A stretch of DNA of 35,772 bases from contig CALVCJ010000015.1 in NCBI GenBank assembly GCA_944326015.1, positions 1-35,772 on the forward strand. Reading direction: 5' to 3'. Positions 1-6,495 of the stretch are shown one piece after another; the first letter of the stretch is position 1, and each line of letters starts with the position of its first letter. The position numbers and the translations under genes are program-made. Source of the stretch: Candidatus Gastranaerophilales bacterium (GTDB lineage Bacteria; Cyanobacteriota; Vampirovibrionia; Gastranaerophilales; Gastranaerophilaceae). The notes below the pieces were generated by a model. It saw only the letters and a program-made list of their open reading frames with translations. It made no database searches and had not been told where the DNA came from.

Positions 1-77
1 CTCGTTGATAAGCGGGAACAGCGCCCGCACCCGCAGCCTATCTCAACCGAACGTCCTGTCAAATCCAAAACGTCCCC
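1..77 (-). ncRNA. ssrA: tmRNA (transfer-messenger RNA), 5' part only, runs off the window
   Basis: Read on the minus strand from base 77, the sequence opens GGGGACGTTTTGGATTTGAC and continues AGG. This matches the conserved tmRNA 5' end, for example GGGGACGTTACGGATTCGAC in Bacillus. A GCGGG...CCCGC hairpin follows, and then CTTATCAACGAG at the edge, like the first helix of tmRNA. The tag reading frame, pseudoknots and 3' acceptor end lie beyond base 1 and cannot be seen. tmRNA with SmpB rescues stalled ribosomes and tags the nascent peptide for proteolysis. Gene order looks normal and not permuted, because no T-arm or CCA end precedes the GGGG start. Confidence 0.85.
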
Positions 78-91
78 ATGAATGATTGTTT

Positions 92-223
92 GGGACGTTT
101 GCTCATGTGGTACTCAGTTTACACCTGCATCTCTACGCCGCTGTCGTTAAGTTTCATCCTCAGTTTGCTCCATCGCCGCCAAATTCGGATTTCACTCCGG
201 CTGATGCTTTTTCAAACGTCCCC
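92..223 (-). ncRNA. Structured leader of tmRNA or a separate small RNA (candidate)
   Basis: This segment lies between a good promoter and the tmRNA 5' end and is clearly more GC-rich than its flanks. As RNA its ends form a perfect 10-bp helix: gggacgtttg at 92-101 on the plus strand is the reverse complement of 213-222. Inside are GCAUC/GAUGC plus GCCG/CGGC (207-198 with 140-127), a hairpin CGGA-GUGAAA-UCCG, and GGUG/UACC near 125-109. All frames are interrupted or implausible as protein. The 3' strand of the outer helix is also complementary to the first bases of tmRNA, since aaacgtcccc occurs at both 68-77 and 214-223. I do not recognise the family. Confidence 0.45.
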
Positions 224-250
224 GTATTTAATTGTAAATGTGCTAATTAT

Positions 251-278
251 ATTATAAACTGTTTTTTATAAATTTCAA
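251..278 (-). promoter_or_regulatory. Promoter for the leader/tmRNA transcript
   Basis: On the minus strand TTGAAA (278-273) is separated by 16 bases from TATAAT (256-251). It starts directly after the stop codon of the upstream regulator gene. The predicted start is near base 244, so the transcript would contain the 92-223 structured segment followed by tmRNA. Confidence 0.6.
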
Positions 279-279
279 C

Positions 280-684
280 CTATTCGGTTATATGGAACGA
301 ACATTTTGAACAATGTGCTTTTGGGTGAAGCATTAAGTTGTCTTCCAGATCATAGAGTTTCGCAATTCTTGTTATTAAAGGAGCTCCGCATTTCGGACAT
401 TTAAGTCCGCCCGCTCCGTTTAAAATCAGTTCTTTCAGGCTGTCTATAATTTCTTGCGAGACTGTATAGTTTGTAAAATCTTTTTCTAAAGCTTTTATTT
501 CCTTAGGGTCGCATTTTAATACTTTTGCAAGATTTTGTCTTATCGTTACAGGTAAAAATAATTCTTTACCTGATTCAATATCTTCTATTAAATTTAAAGG
601 CAGATTGCATTCTTTTGCAAGTCCTTTTGGTGATAATCCTATAGCATCTCTTTTATGTTGTATAAATTGTGCCAGTGTTGTCAT
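280..684 (-). CDS. Small HTH (XRE-like) regulator with C-terminal zinc ribbon
   Basis: A 134-residue protein. Residues 1-60 have the pattern of an XRE/Cro helix-turn-helix (FIQHKRDAIGLSPKGLAKE ... LIEDIESGK). Residues 96-99 (CPKC) and 125-128 (CSKC) form a likely four-cysteine zinc ribbon. It is probably a DNA-binding regulator with unknown targets. I chose the ATG at 684 and not the in-frame start at 720, because the extra 12 codons would be made from the hairpin of the preceding terminator. A TATAAT box lies exactly 6 bases before this ATG and there is no Shine-Dalgarno, so the mRNA is probably leaderless. It lies directly upstream of the tmRNA transcription unit, on the same strand. Confidence 0.75.
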   Translation of the reverse strand: MTTLAQFIQHKRDAIGLSPKGLAKECNLPLNLIEDIESGKELFLPVTIRQNLAKVLKCDPKEIKALEKDFTNYTVSQEIIDSLKELILNGAGGLKCPKCGAPLITRIAKLYDLEDNLMLHPKAHCSKCSFHITE

Positions 685-690
685 AAATTT

Positions 691-720
691 ATTATATGCA
701 AAAACACCCGCTTTATTCAA
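691..720 (-). promoter_or_regulatory. Promoter of the HTH/zinc-ribbon gene, leaderless arrangement
   Basis: TTGAAT (720-715), an 18-base spacer, TATAAT (696-691), then six bases (690-685) and the ATG at 684. The predicted transcription start coincides with the A of the ATG. The -35 lies in the loop of the upstream terminator hairpin. Confidence 0.55.
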
Positions 721-734
721 GCGGGTGTTTTTTT
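700..734. terminator. Bidirectional Rho-independent terminator
   Basis: Stem aaaacacccgc / gcgggtgtttt with loop tttattcaa, flanked by A and T runs on both sides. On the minus strand it ends the transcript of the 758-1771 gene and is immediately followed by the promoter of the next gene. Confidence 0.8.
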
Positions 735-757
735 GTGTAGAAAAAATTTACTCTATA

Positions 758-1771
758 TTAATAAGCCCAACCAGGATACTCATAATCTTCGCTTCGCTTT
801 GCATAATCCGAGTATACTACTGCTTGATCAAAGTTATAGGTAATAAATTCAGGATTTCCATCTTCATCATAATAAGGTTCACCTGTTTCTGGATCTATCG
901 CAAACAGTCCGTAGGTAAATGTTATAGGATCTTCAGCTTCTTTAATATTTCCCTGATAAATTAGATTGTTATTATTATCAAATATATAGCGGCGGTTTTC
1001 AATTCCGTCTTTTCCATTTGAACGAATTTCATAGCCGGCGTAATTCCATAAATATTGTTCATCATCTTCCGGTTTTTTAGCTGTATTTGCTACATATCTG
1101 GTAATTTTTATTCCCCTGCCAGGGACATCTGTGATTAAACTTTTCATATAACTTGTTTTAGGATTTGAAGTATTGTAAAGATCTAAAACTTTAGTTACAA
1201 CAGCCAATTCTCTTTTATTTGTTCCGACGCTGTCGACCATAGATTCATAATATATATTGTCGAATCTGTTATGAGCTTTTGAGCCAACGTACACTACACT
1301 ATCGAGTCCGGAACCATCAGGGACAGGACCATCGATTGGAACATCGATATTCATCGCCTGAGAAATCAGGGAATCTGCAATATGAAATGGATAATCTTTT
1401 ACAAATACCGGTTTTATCTCAGTATTAATAATTGTATCGTGAACTACAGTAGTTGTATCATGATGATCACAATTTCCACCAATCGTTATTCCAATATATA
1501 TTGAATCATTATCTGTCAATTCTTGATTAAAATTATAAATATTGCCCATAACATCTTTTTCGCAGCTTCCAAGAGTTCCCACAGTAGCTGTTGCCATCAT
1601 AAGCCCAAGTGCAGTATTTCTCATAGCATTACTTGCTCTGCGCGAAGCGGGTGATGTATGTTGAGAGCAATTAGAACAATTGTTTAGTTTTATTTGTTTC
1701 TTATTCTCTTTTTTGCAGGTTCTGCCTTGAAAGTTTAAGGCATCTGCACAGTTAATAGCTTTTAGTTCCAT
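758..1771 (-). CDS. Putative exported lipoprotein, lineage-type, function unknown
   Basis: A 337-residue protein of no family I recognise. Residues 12-16 read LNFQG, resembling the short motif seen in several other unknown proteins of this window. A polar, Cys-containing stretch follows, then a hydrophobic segment (about 51-68) ending LGSC (Cys70), which fits a lipobox. The remainder is acidic, rich in Asp, Asn and Tyr, with a DPETGEPYYDEDGNPEF segment near the C-terminus. A signal sequence starting about 50 residues into the protein is unusual. The alternative is an internal start at Met50 (base 1624), but GGAGG lies 12 bases before the ATG at 1771, which favours the long form. Surface location is inferred. 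Two palindromes lie upstream. Confidence 0.7.
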   Translation of the reverse strand: MELKAINCADALNFQGRTCKKENKKQIKLNNCSNCSQHTSPASRRASNAMRNTALGLMMATATVGTLGSCEKDVMGNIYNFNQELTDNDSIYIGITIGGNCDHHDTTTVVHDTIINTEIKPVFVKDYPFHIADSLISQAMNIDVPIDGPVPDGSGLDSVVYVGSKAHNRFDNIYYESMVDSVGTNKRELAVVTKVLDLYNTSNPKTSYMKSLITDVPGRGIKITRYVANTAKKPEDDEQYLWNYAGYEIRSNGKDGIENRRYIFDNNNNLIYQGNIKEAEDPITFTYGLFAIDPETGEPYYDEDGNPEFITYNFDQAVVYSDYAKRSEDYEYPGWAY

Positions 1772-1822
1772 GTAATTATCTTACCTCCGGTTTCTACACT
1801 TCAATGTTATAATATAAAAAAG

Positions 1823-1869
1823 AAACATGTTTTTAGTTGCTAATAAAATCATACCAAAAACATGTTTTT
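1823..1869. promoter_or_regulatory. Pair of AAACATGTTT palindromes (operator pair or weak terminator)
   Basis: Perfect palindromes aaacatgttt (1823-1832) and aaaaacatgttttt (1856-1869) lie 35 bases apart centre to centre. They sit between recA's 3' end and the start of the 758-1771 gene, just upstream of a TATTATAAC-like -10 on the minus strand. Dyad symmetry and near-integral helical spacing fit a dimeric repressor. Because each copy is self-complementary, they could also pair with each other as a hairpin followed by TTTTTT, ending recA transcription. Confidence 0.4.
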
Positions 1870-1930
1870 AGAGAAGTTTCTTAATATATCTGCATTTGAG
1901 ACCTTCACAAATGTTAATACTCAATAAAAA

Positions 1931-2956
1931 TTAACGATTTGCGAGTTTTTCTCTTACAAGATTATCAATTGTATTTAGAATATCAGGATTTTCAGCTAGA
2001 AAATCTTTAGCTTTATCCCTGCCCTGCCCGAGTTTTTCTTCGTTGAAACTGAACCAAGAGCCTGCTTTTTTTACAATATCAAGATTAACTGCAACATCCA
2101 GTATATTGCCTATTTTACATATTCCTTTACCAAAGATAATATCAAATTCAGCTGTTCTAAATGGCGGAGCCACTTTATTTTTTACAACTCTAACTCTGAC
2201 ATGGTTTCCGACATCACCGTCTTCACCTTTAACTCCTTCGGTACGTTTAATTTCCATACGAACAGAAGCATAGTATTTAAGAGCATTTCCACCGGTAGTT
2301 GTTTCAGGATTACCATACATAACACCTATCTTCATTCTAAGTTGGTTAATGAAAATAACAGTAGTATTTGTTTTTCCGATGATTCCGGTCAATTTTCTCA
2401 GAGCTTTGCTCATAAGTCGAGCTTGAAGTCCCATTTGCTGATCTTCCATAGATCCTTCAATTTCTGCTTTAGGTACAAGAGCTGCGACAGAATCCACAAC
2501 CACAACATCAACCGCACCTGAGCGCACAAGTTCTTCTGTTATATCAAGAGCCTGCTCGCCTGTGTCAGGCTGTGAAATAAGTAAATCATCAACCTGAACC
2601 CCTAAATTTCTGGCATACTCAGGATCAAGAGCGTGTTCAGCATCCACAAATGCCGCTATTCCACCGCGTTTCTGACATTCTGCAACGATATGTTGTGCAA
2701 GAGTTGTTTTACCTGAACTTTCAGGCCCGTAGATTTCAATAATACGACCTCTCGGAACTCCCCCTATACCGAGCGCAACATCAAGTGAAAGTGCACCTGT
2801 CGGGATAGCGTCAACATTTACGGTTGCTTTATCGCCAAGTTTCATTATTGAACCTTTACCAAAATCTTTTTCTATTTTTTCTATAGCAAGTTTTAATGCT
2901 TTGCTTCTTTCATCAGCATTTGAAACTGCTTCGTTTTCTTTTTCTTTTACTGCCAT
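1931..2956 (-). CDS. recA: Recombinase RecA
   Basis: A full-length 341-residue RecA, the ATP-dependent strand-exchange protein of homologous recombination and coprotease for the SOS response. It has the Walker A motif GPESSGKT (77-84), Walker B within VDVVVVDS, the conserved [21 protein letters not shown] segment (loop L2 region) and a normal C-terminus. The start ATG at 2956 is preceded by aaaggaat. It follows the 2981-3478 gene by 24 bases on the same strand, so the two probably share a transcript. No LexA-type box was recognised upstream of the pair. Confidence 0.98.
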   Translation of the reverse strand: MAVKEKENEAVSNADERSKALKLAIEKIEKDFGKGSIMKLGDKATVNVDAIPTGALSLDVALGIGGVPRGRIIEIYGPESSGKTTLAQHIVAECQKRGGIAAFVDAEHALDPEYARNLGVQVDDLLISQPDTGEQALDITEELVRSGAVDVVVVDSVAALVPKAEIEGSMEDQQMGLQARLMSKALRKLTGIIGKTNTTVIFINQLRMKIGVMYGNPETTTGGNALKYYASVRMEIKRTEGVKGEDGDVGNHVRVRVVKNKVAPPFRTAEFDIIFGKGICKIGNILDVAVNLDIVKKAGSWFSFNEEKLGQGRDKAKDFLAENPDILNTIDNLVREKLANR

Positions 2957-2980
2957 GGCATAATTCCTTTAAAATTAATA

Positions 2981-3478
2981 TTATTCCCAGACGTGTTTTT
3001 CTTTCTTTTTATAGAAACCAAGACCTACCGGTTTATAACTGTGAAGATCATTTTTTAACTGATAAATTTCCTTATTCAAGTCAATTATTTTTTGTCTTAA
3101 AGTTTCGTTATCAGTTTTACATCGAATAAGTTCAACCACAACTTCATCCATGCCTTCGAGTTTTTCGTCTATAACTTTCGCAATTCTATTGCTTAATTTA
3201 GTTTCCATTTCCTTTATGGAGTTCAAAATGTTCAAAACAGCAGAAGGCTGTTTGTGATCAGTCCTTACCGCAGGCATTGCAGCATGCTTCATAGCCTGAA
3301 CTTTTCTAAGATTTTTTACTTCTTCATAAGAAAAATAAGTCTGACCTTTGCTGTTTTTACGCGGCAAAATGGAGGCTCTTTTACAAAGTTCCACTATTTC
3401 TTTGTTATCTGTCTTTAGAATACTTCTCACTTCCTGCGGTGATAAAGTTTTCCCCTTCAACTCTTGTTCTGATATCAT
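2981..3478 (-). CDS. HTH plus coiled-coil protein upstream of recA
   Basis: A 165-residue protein. Residues 12-60 resemble a MerR-type winged helix (LSPQEVRSILKTDNKEIVEL, then the wing-like KNSKGQTYFSYEEVKNLRKV). Residues 80-145 are a heptad-rich coiled coil (ILNSIKEMETKLSNRIAKVI ... NETLRQKIIDLNKEIYQLKN). No metal-binding or effector domain is visible. It is the first gene of a likely two-gene unit with recA, which suggests a regulatory or DNA-associated role in recombination or repair, but nothing in the sequence proves that. The start at 3478 follows gaggga. Confidence 0.75.
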   Translation of the reverse strand: MISEQELKGKTLSPQEVRSILKTDNKEIVELCKRASILPRKNSKGQTYFSYEEVKNLRKVQAMKHAAMPAVRTDHKQPSAVLNILNSIKEMETKLSNRIAKVIDEKLEGMDEVVVELIRCKTDNETLRQKIIDLNKEIYQLKNDLHSYKPVGLGFYKKKEKHVWE

Positions 3479-3600
3479 CTTCTATCCCTCTAAATTTCTC
3501 CAATTATATTGTATTTTATATATGAAAAAAAGACAAATAGATTTAACAATCTTGTAACATCACTTAATAATAGATATAAAGTAAAGAATTGTAACAAAAT

Positions 3601-3628
3601 TTTACATACTCCAAAAACCTGTTATAAT
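3601..3628 (+). promoter_or_regulatory. Promoter of the 599-residue protein gene
   Basis: TTTACA (3601-3606), 16-base spacer, TATAAT (3623-3628). The predicted start near 3635 places the GGATA repeat at the very beginning of the mRNA and gives a 5' UTR of about 90 bases. Confidence 0.55.
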
Positions 3629-3631
3629 CCT

Positions 3632-3660
3632 GGATAGGATAGGATAGGATAGGGTAGGGG
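3632..3660 (+). repeat. GGATA pentanucleotide tandem repeat in a 5' UTR
   Basis: Four perfect GGATA units (3632-3651), then GGGTA and GGGG. The G-runs spaced by three bases could fold as a two-layer G-quadruplex in RNA or in the coding strand. A 5-base unit outside a reading frame can change UTR length by slippage without any frameshift. Confidence 0.85.
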
Positions 3661-3725
3661 CAGAACTGTCAAGATTTTCCAGAGGTATGCCGATATAAAC
3701 ACCATACACAATATGGAGTTAATCA

Positions 3726-5525
3726 ATGGGATTATCGGCAGGACAGGCAAGATTATTAACAATAACGGCTCGCAAATCTGATTGTGAATTTCAATCCATG
3801 CGTTTGTCACATCAAAAAATAGCGTTGGCGCGTAATCTTGCAGATTTGTCCAATGAATATGAAAATTCCTTAAATCAGACAAAATTATACTATGACTATT
3901 ACGGTACCGGTGACACCAGTACACAGCTATCTTACGGAATTTTGATGAATCCTTCAACATTGAATGATTACATGCCTGTAACATTAACAGACAATCTCGG
4001 CAGAGTAACCCTGAATAGTAAATATGCTGCTGCAGCAAGAGCTGCAGGCATTCCGCAGGAAGGATTGGGCACACTCCCTTCTGAAGCTATGCGAAATGCA
4101 TTTATAACTGGGTTATACAATAACGGTCTTATAACTAAAACAACAGCTGAAACAATTTTAGGGCTTCCATACAACCAGAACGCTGGTTTTGGAGGTGGGG
4201 CTACTGTAGCTGTCACTACTACTACAGGCGATTTAGAGTATCTTGCAGAATTCCTTGATGAAAATGGTAGTGCTTATAATATAGACAGTAATGATTTACC
4301 TATTAAGGACAGGTTGAATTGTAAAGAAGATAATGATACATCAGAGGTTGATTTAGGTATAAAAAATGCAGATGGTGTATTTACAAATTCCTGGCACCAC
4401 TCAACTCAAATAAAAGCAAGTTTTACAATGGGAGATTTGCTTACAGGAGTCGAACAGTATTATTTAAGCTATGAAGGTGTAAAAGGTGAACAAAGCCCTG
4501 TATATGGTGTGGCTTTAATGCAAGATTTTCTAACCGGCGGTTTTATTGACTGGATGGCCGATGAGTTGTCTGTTGCTCTTGATTTAGGAGACGGATATAC
4601 TTCAGCAGCAATTGAATACGCCAAAAACCAATTAACTAATTTAATATACAAAACAAATACAATCAACGGTTGTAATATAAACGGCCAGACAGTATCTGGA
4701 CATGACTACTGGGTAAATGCTTCTGACGGAAAAGATACGGATGATAATACACAATATAAAAATAATACTGTGTACGAATATCTTGGAGAAATTGGTACAA
4801 ATCTCCAGACACACGGTAATCAGGATGAACGATATCAAGATTGGGTTGTAGCAAATTCTAATAATTACATAGGATTTACTTTCATAGGCAGTAACAAAGG
4901 CGGCGGAGACGACGGTAATGACCATGCAACAGCTGGTATAAATTTAAATAACCTTGCCAAAGCATTTTTAACTTATTTTGCTGACTATATGAACGGCGTA
5001 GCAAAAACAGATGCAAACGGTATGCCTCAATATTATGTTGAAATCGGGCAATTAACACAAAACAGGCTCGTAACAAATGACGCATTATTTGAATACACAA
5101 TCAAAACCGGAACGTCAGTATCAAGTGATGATCTAGGCCAGGCAACTTTTTATGATACCTTATTCAATCAGATTTGTGCAAATGGGTGGACCGAAAATGA
5201 GCAGGTATCAGATAATACTTATTTACAGAAAATGCTCCAAAGCGGAATGTTCTTTATTTCAAAACCGAAAGATGACGGTTATTACTATCAGGGTAATTAT
5301 GCAACAGATACATATATTAAAGAAATTTCTGACGAAACTGCTATAGCACAGGCTGAAGCAAAATATTCATTGGAAAAATCTAAATTAAACGCTAAAGAAG
5401 AAACACTTGATTTAAAAATGAAAAATCTTGATACGGAAATATCATCATTAACAACAGAATACGATACCGTAAAAAATACTATCTCTAAAAATATAGAAAA
5501 ATCGTTTAAACGTTATAACGCCTAA
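3726..5525 (+). CDS. Large protein with helical ends and variable centre, function unknown
   Basis: A 599-residue protein with no signal peptide or membrane segment. The N-terminus (MGLSAGQARLLTITARKSDC, then helices to about residue 55) and the C-terminal 60 residues (about 540-599, EKSKLNAKEETLDLKMKNLD then ISSLTTEYDTVKNTISKNIE) are predicted amphipathic, coiled-coil-like helices. The centre is Gly, Asn, Thr and Asp rich, with a globular look. Helical ends flanking a variable centre recall self-assembling, externally exported proteins such as flagellins, but no homology to flagellin is seen. The start at 3726 is supported by ggag seven bases upstream. The gene stands alone with its own promoter, GGATA repeat and terminator. 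Confidence 0.75.
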   Translation: MGLSAGQARLLTITARKSDCEFQSMRLSHQKIALARNLADLSNEYENSLNQTKLYYDYYGTGDTSTQLSYGILMNPSTLNDYMPVTLTDNLGRVTLNSKYAAAARAAGIPQEGLGTLPSEAMRNAFITGLYNNGLITKTTAETILGLPYNQNAGFGGGATVAVTTTTGDLEYLAEFLDENGSAYNIDSNDLPIKDRLNCKEDNDTSEVDLGIKNADGVFTNSWHHSTQIKASFTMGDLLTGVEQYYLSYEGVKGEQSPVYGVALMQDFLTGGFIDWMADELSVALDLGDGYTSAAIEYAKNQLTNLIYKTNTINGCNINGQTVSGHDYWVNASDGKDTDDNTQYKNNTVYEYLGEIGTNLQTHGNQDERYQDWVVANSNNYIGFTFIGSNKGGGDDGNDHATAGINLNNLAKAFLTYFADYMNGVAKTDANGMPQYYVEIGQLTQNRLVTNDALFEYTIKTGTSVSSDDLGQATFYDTLFNQICANGWTENEQVSDNTYLQKMLQSGMFFISKPKDDGYYYQGNYATDTYIKEISDETAIAQAEAKYSLEKSKLNAKEETLDLKMKNLDTEISSLTTEYDTVKNTISKNIEKSFKRYNA

Positions 5526-5530
5526 ACTAA

Positions 5531-5555
5531 AAAAGACTCTTTTCAGAGTCTTTTT
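5531..5555. terminator. Terminator between convergent genes
   Basis: Stem aaagactc / gagtcttt with loop ttttca, A-run before and T-run after. It can act in both directions, for the 599-residue protein gene and for rpmB. Confidence 0.8.
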
Positions 5556-5557
5556 AA

Positions 5558-5749
5558 TTAAACTGCTTTTTGAACTTTCCCTGCTCTTAAACAAGATGTA
5601 CAAACTTTAATTCTTTTAACAGTTCCGTTCACATTAACTTTTACTGATTGTAAATTTGGTTCCTGTGTATGAACAATTTGTTTATGCGAAAAAGTTAATT
5701 TAGCTGCTTTTATCGGTGTTTTACCGCATACTTCACATTTTTTTGACAT
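5558..5749 (-). CDS. rpmB: Large-subunit ribosomal protein bL28
   Basis: A 63-residue L28 starting MSKKCEVCGKTP, with TFSHKQI and NLQSVKVNVNGTVKRIKV in the expected order. Two CxxC pairs (CEVC at 5-8, CTSC near 51-54) mark the zinc-binding form of the protein. It is a structural component of the 50S subunit. The start at 5749 follows aaggaa. It is monocistronic, with its own promoter and a shared terminator downstream. Confidence 0.95.
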   Translation of the reverse strand: MSKKCEVCGKTPIKAAKLTFSHKQIVHTQEPNLQSVKVNVNGTVKRIKVCTSCLRAGKVQKAV

Positions 5750-5788
5750 AATTTTAATTTCCTTTTCTAGCTGGTGTATTGTACATAT

Positions 5789-5817
5789 ATAATATTATTA
5801 AAAATTATAAAAATCAA
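5789..5817 (-). promoter_or_regulatory. rpmB promoter
   Basis: TTGATT (5817-5812), 17-base spacer, TATTAT (5794-5789) on the minus strand, about 40 bases upstream of the rpmB ATG. Confidence 0.5.
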
Positions 5818-5882
5818 GAAGCATGTTAAATTTTATAAACATCCATAAAACAAAAATGTTTTCTTAATAAATGTATACATAC

Positions 5883-5911
5883 TTGAATAAATTTGAACAT
5901 TATGATATATT
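5883..5911 (+). promoter_or_regulatory. Promoter of the LysM protein gene
   Basis: TTGAAT (5883-5888), 17-base spacer, TATATT (5906-5911), about 24 bases before the ATG at 5935. Confidence 0.45.
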
Positions 5912-5934
5912 CTCAAATGAGAACAATTTAGGGT

Positions 5935-6495
5935 ATGGAAAAAATGAAAAGTTCAACTATCAGAAGATCTAATTTATCTAAGGAAAAAATGGCTGTTTTA
6001 GAGGCATTATCGCAATACAGACATGATCCTTATGACAATTCACCGGGAATATATGTAAGACCCGACAAAGAAAAAGAATTAGATATATTGTGGCAGAATT
6101 TTAAAATTAACCAGAAAACTGACAGATCTCCTGGCATTTATCTTACAGCCGGTTTTATTGTAGGTGCTGTTGTTATGCTTGTTATCAGTGTTATTATAAG
6201 TTTTTCTGCAAACGGACTGAGTTCCCTGAAGGAACATTTAGTTTGGGCTCCTGCAGCAGTTAAGAAAGAAAAAATGAGTCTGAATTTTATACCGTCTTCC
6301 TCTGATAAAGCTGATGGGCAGGCAACTGTAAACGAACAGTATACAGTACAGAGTGGTGATACAATGGAGGGAATTTTAATAAGATTTTACGGTTCATATA
6401 GCAAAGATAAAGAGGCATTAGTATTAAAAACAAATAATATTTCTGACCCTAATAAACTCGGCATCGGCCAGAAACTGATTATTCCGATGGAATAG
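5935..6495 (+). CDS. Membrane-anchored LysM domain protein
   Basis: A 186-residue protein with an N-terminal cytoplasmic part, one transmembrane helix (about 69-91), a linker, and a C-terminal LysM domain (about 135-184: YTVQSGDTMEGILIRFYG ... NKLGIGQKLIIP). LysM binds N-acetylglucosamine-containing peptidoglycan, so the topology N-in/C-out would tether the membrane to the wall. No catalytic domain is present. SPGIY occurs twice in the cytoplasmic part (36-40, 65-69). The start at 5935 is chosen; Met4 (5944) is an alternative, and neither has a strong Shine-Dalgarno. The 3' end overlaps the end of the convergent rarA gene by 17 bases. Confidence 0.85.
   Translation: MEKMKSSTIRRSNLSKEKMAVLEALSQYRHDPYDNSPGIYVRPDKEKELDILWQNFKINQKTDRSPGIYLTAGFIVGAVVMLVISVIISFSANGLSSLKEHLVWAPAAVKKEKMSLNFIPSSSDKADGQATVNEQYTVQSGDTMEGILIRFYGSYSKDKEALVLKTNNISDPNKLGIGQKLIIPME

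Noticed and set aside
68-223. Circularly permuted (two-piece) tmRNA
   Set aside because: aacgtccc before ggggacgt suggested an acceptor stem in permuted order, but there is no T-arm (TTCRA) and no CCA after the supposed 3' strand, while the normal one-piece 5' end is well matched.
92-223. Signal recognition particle RNA or 6S RNA
   Set aside because: The SRP GGAAGCAGCC-type loop is absent, and the fold is multi-branched and not the long single hairpin of 6S RNA.
86-271. Open frame of 61 codons on the plus strand
   Set aside because: It runs antisense through the tmRNA leader and its promoter, has no Shine-Dalgarno and no protein-like features; the RNA structure explains the sequence better.
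685-720. N-terminal extension of the HTH regulator
   Set aside because: The extra codons are encoded by the terminator hairpin and lie upstream of the predicted transcription start.
3632-3660. CRISPR-like or telomere-like array
   Set aside because: The unit is only 5 bases with no spacers; it is a simple tandem repeat.
3622-4074. 150-codon minus-strand frame over the GGATA repeat
   Set aside because: Antisense to a long gene with good Shine-Dalgarno, promoter and terminator; its product is low in coding character.
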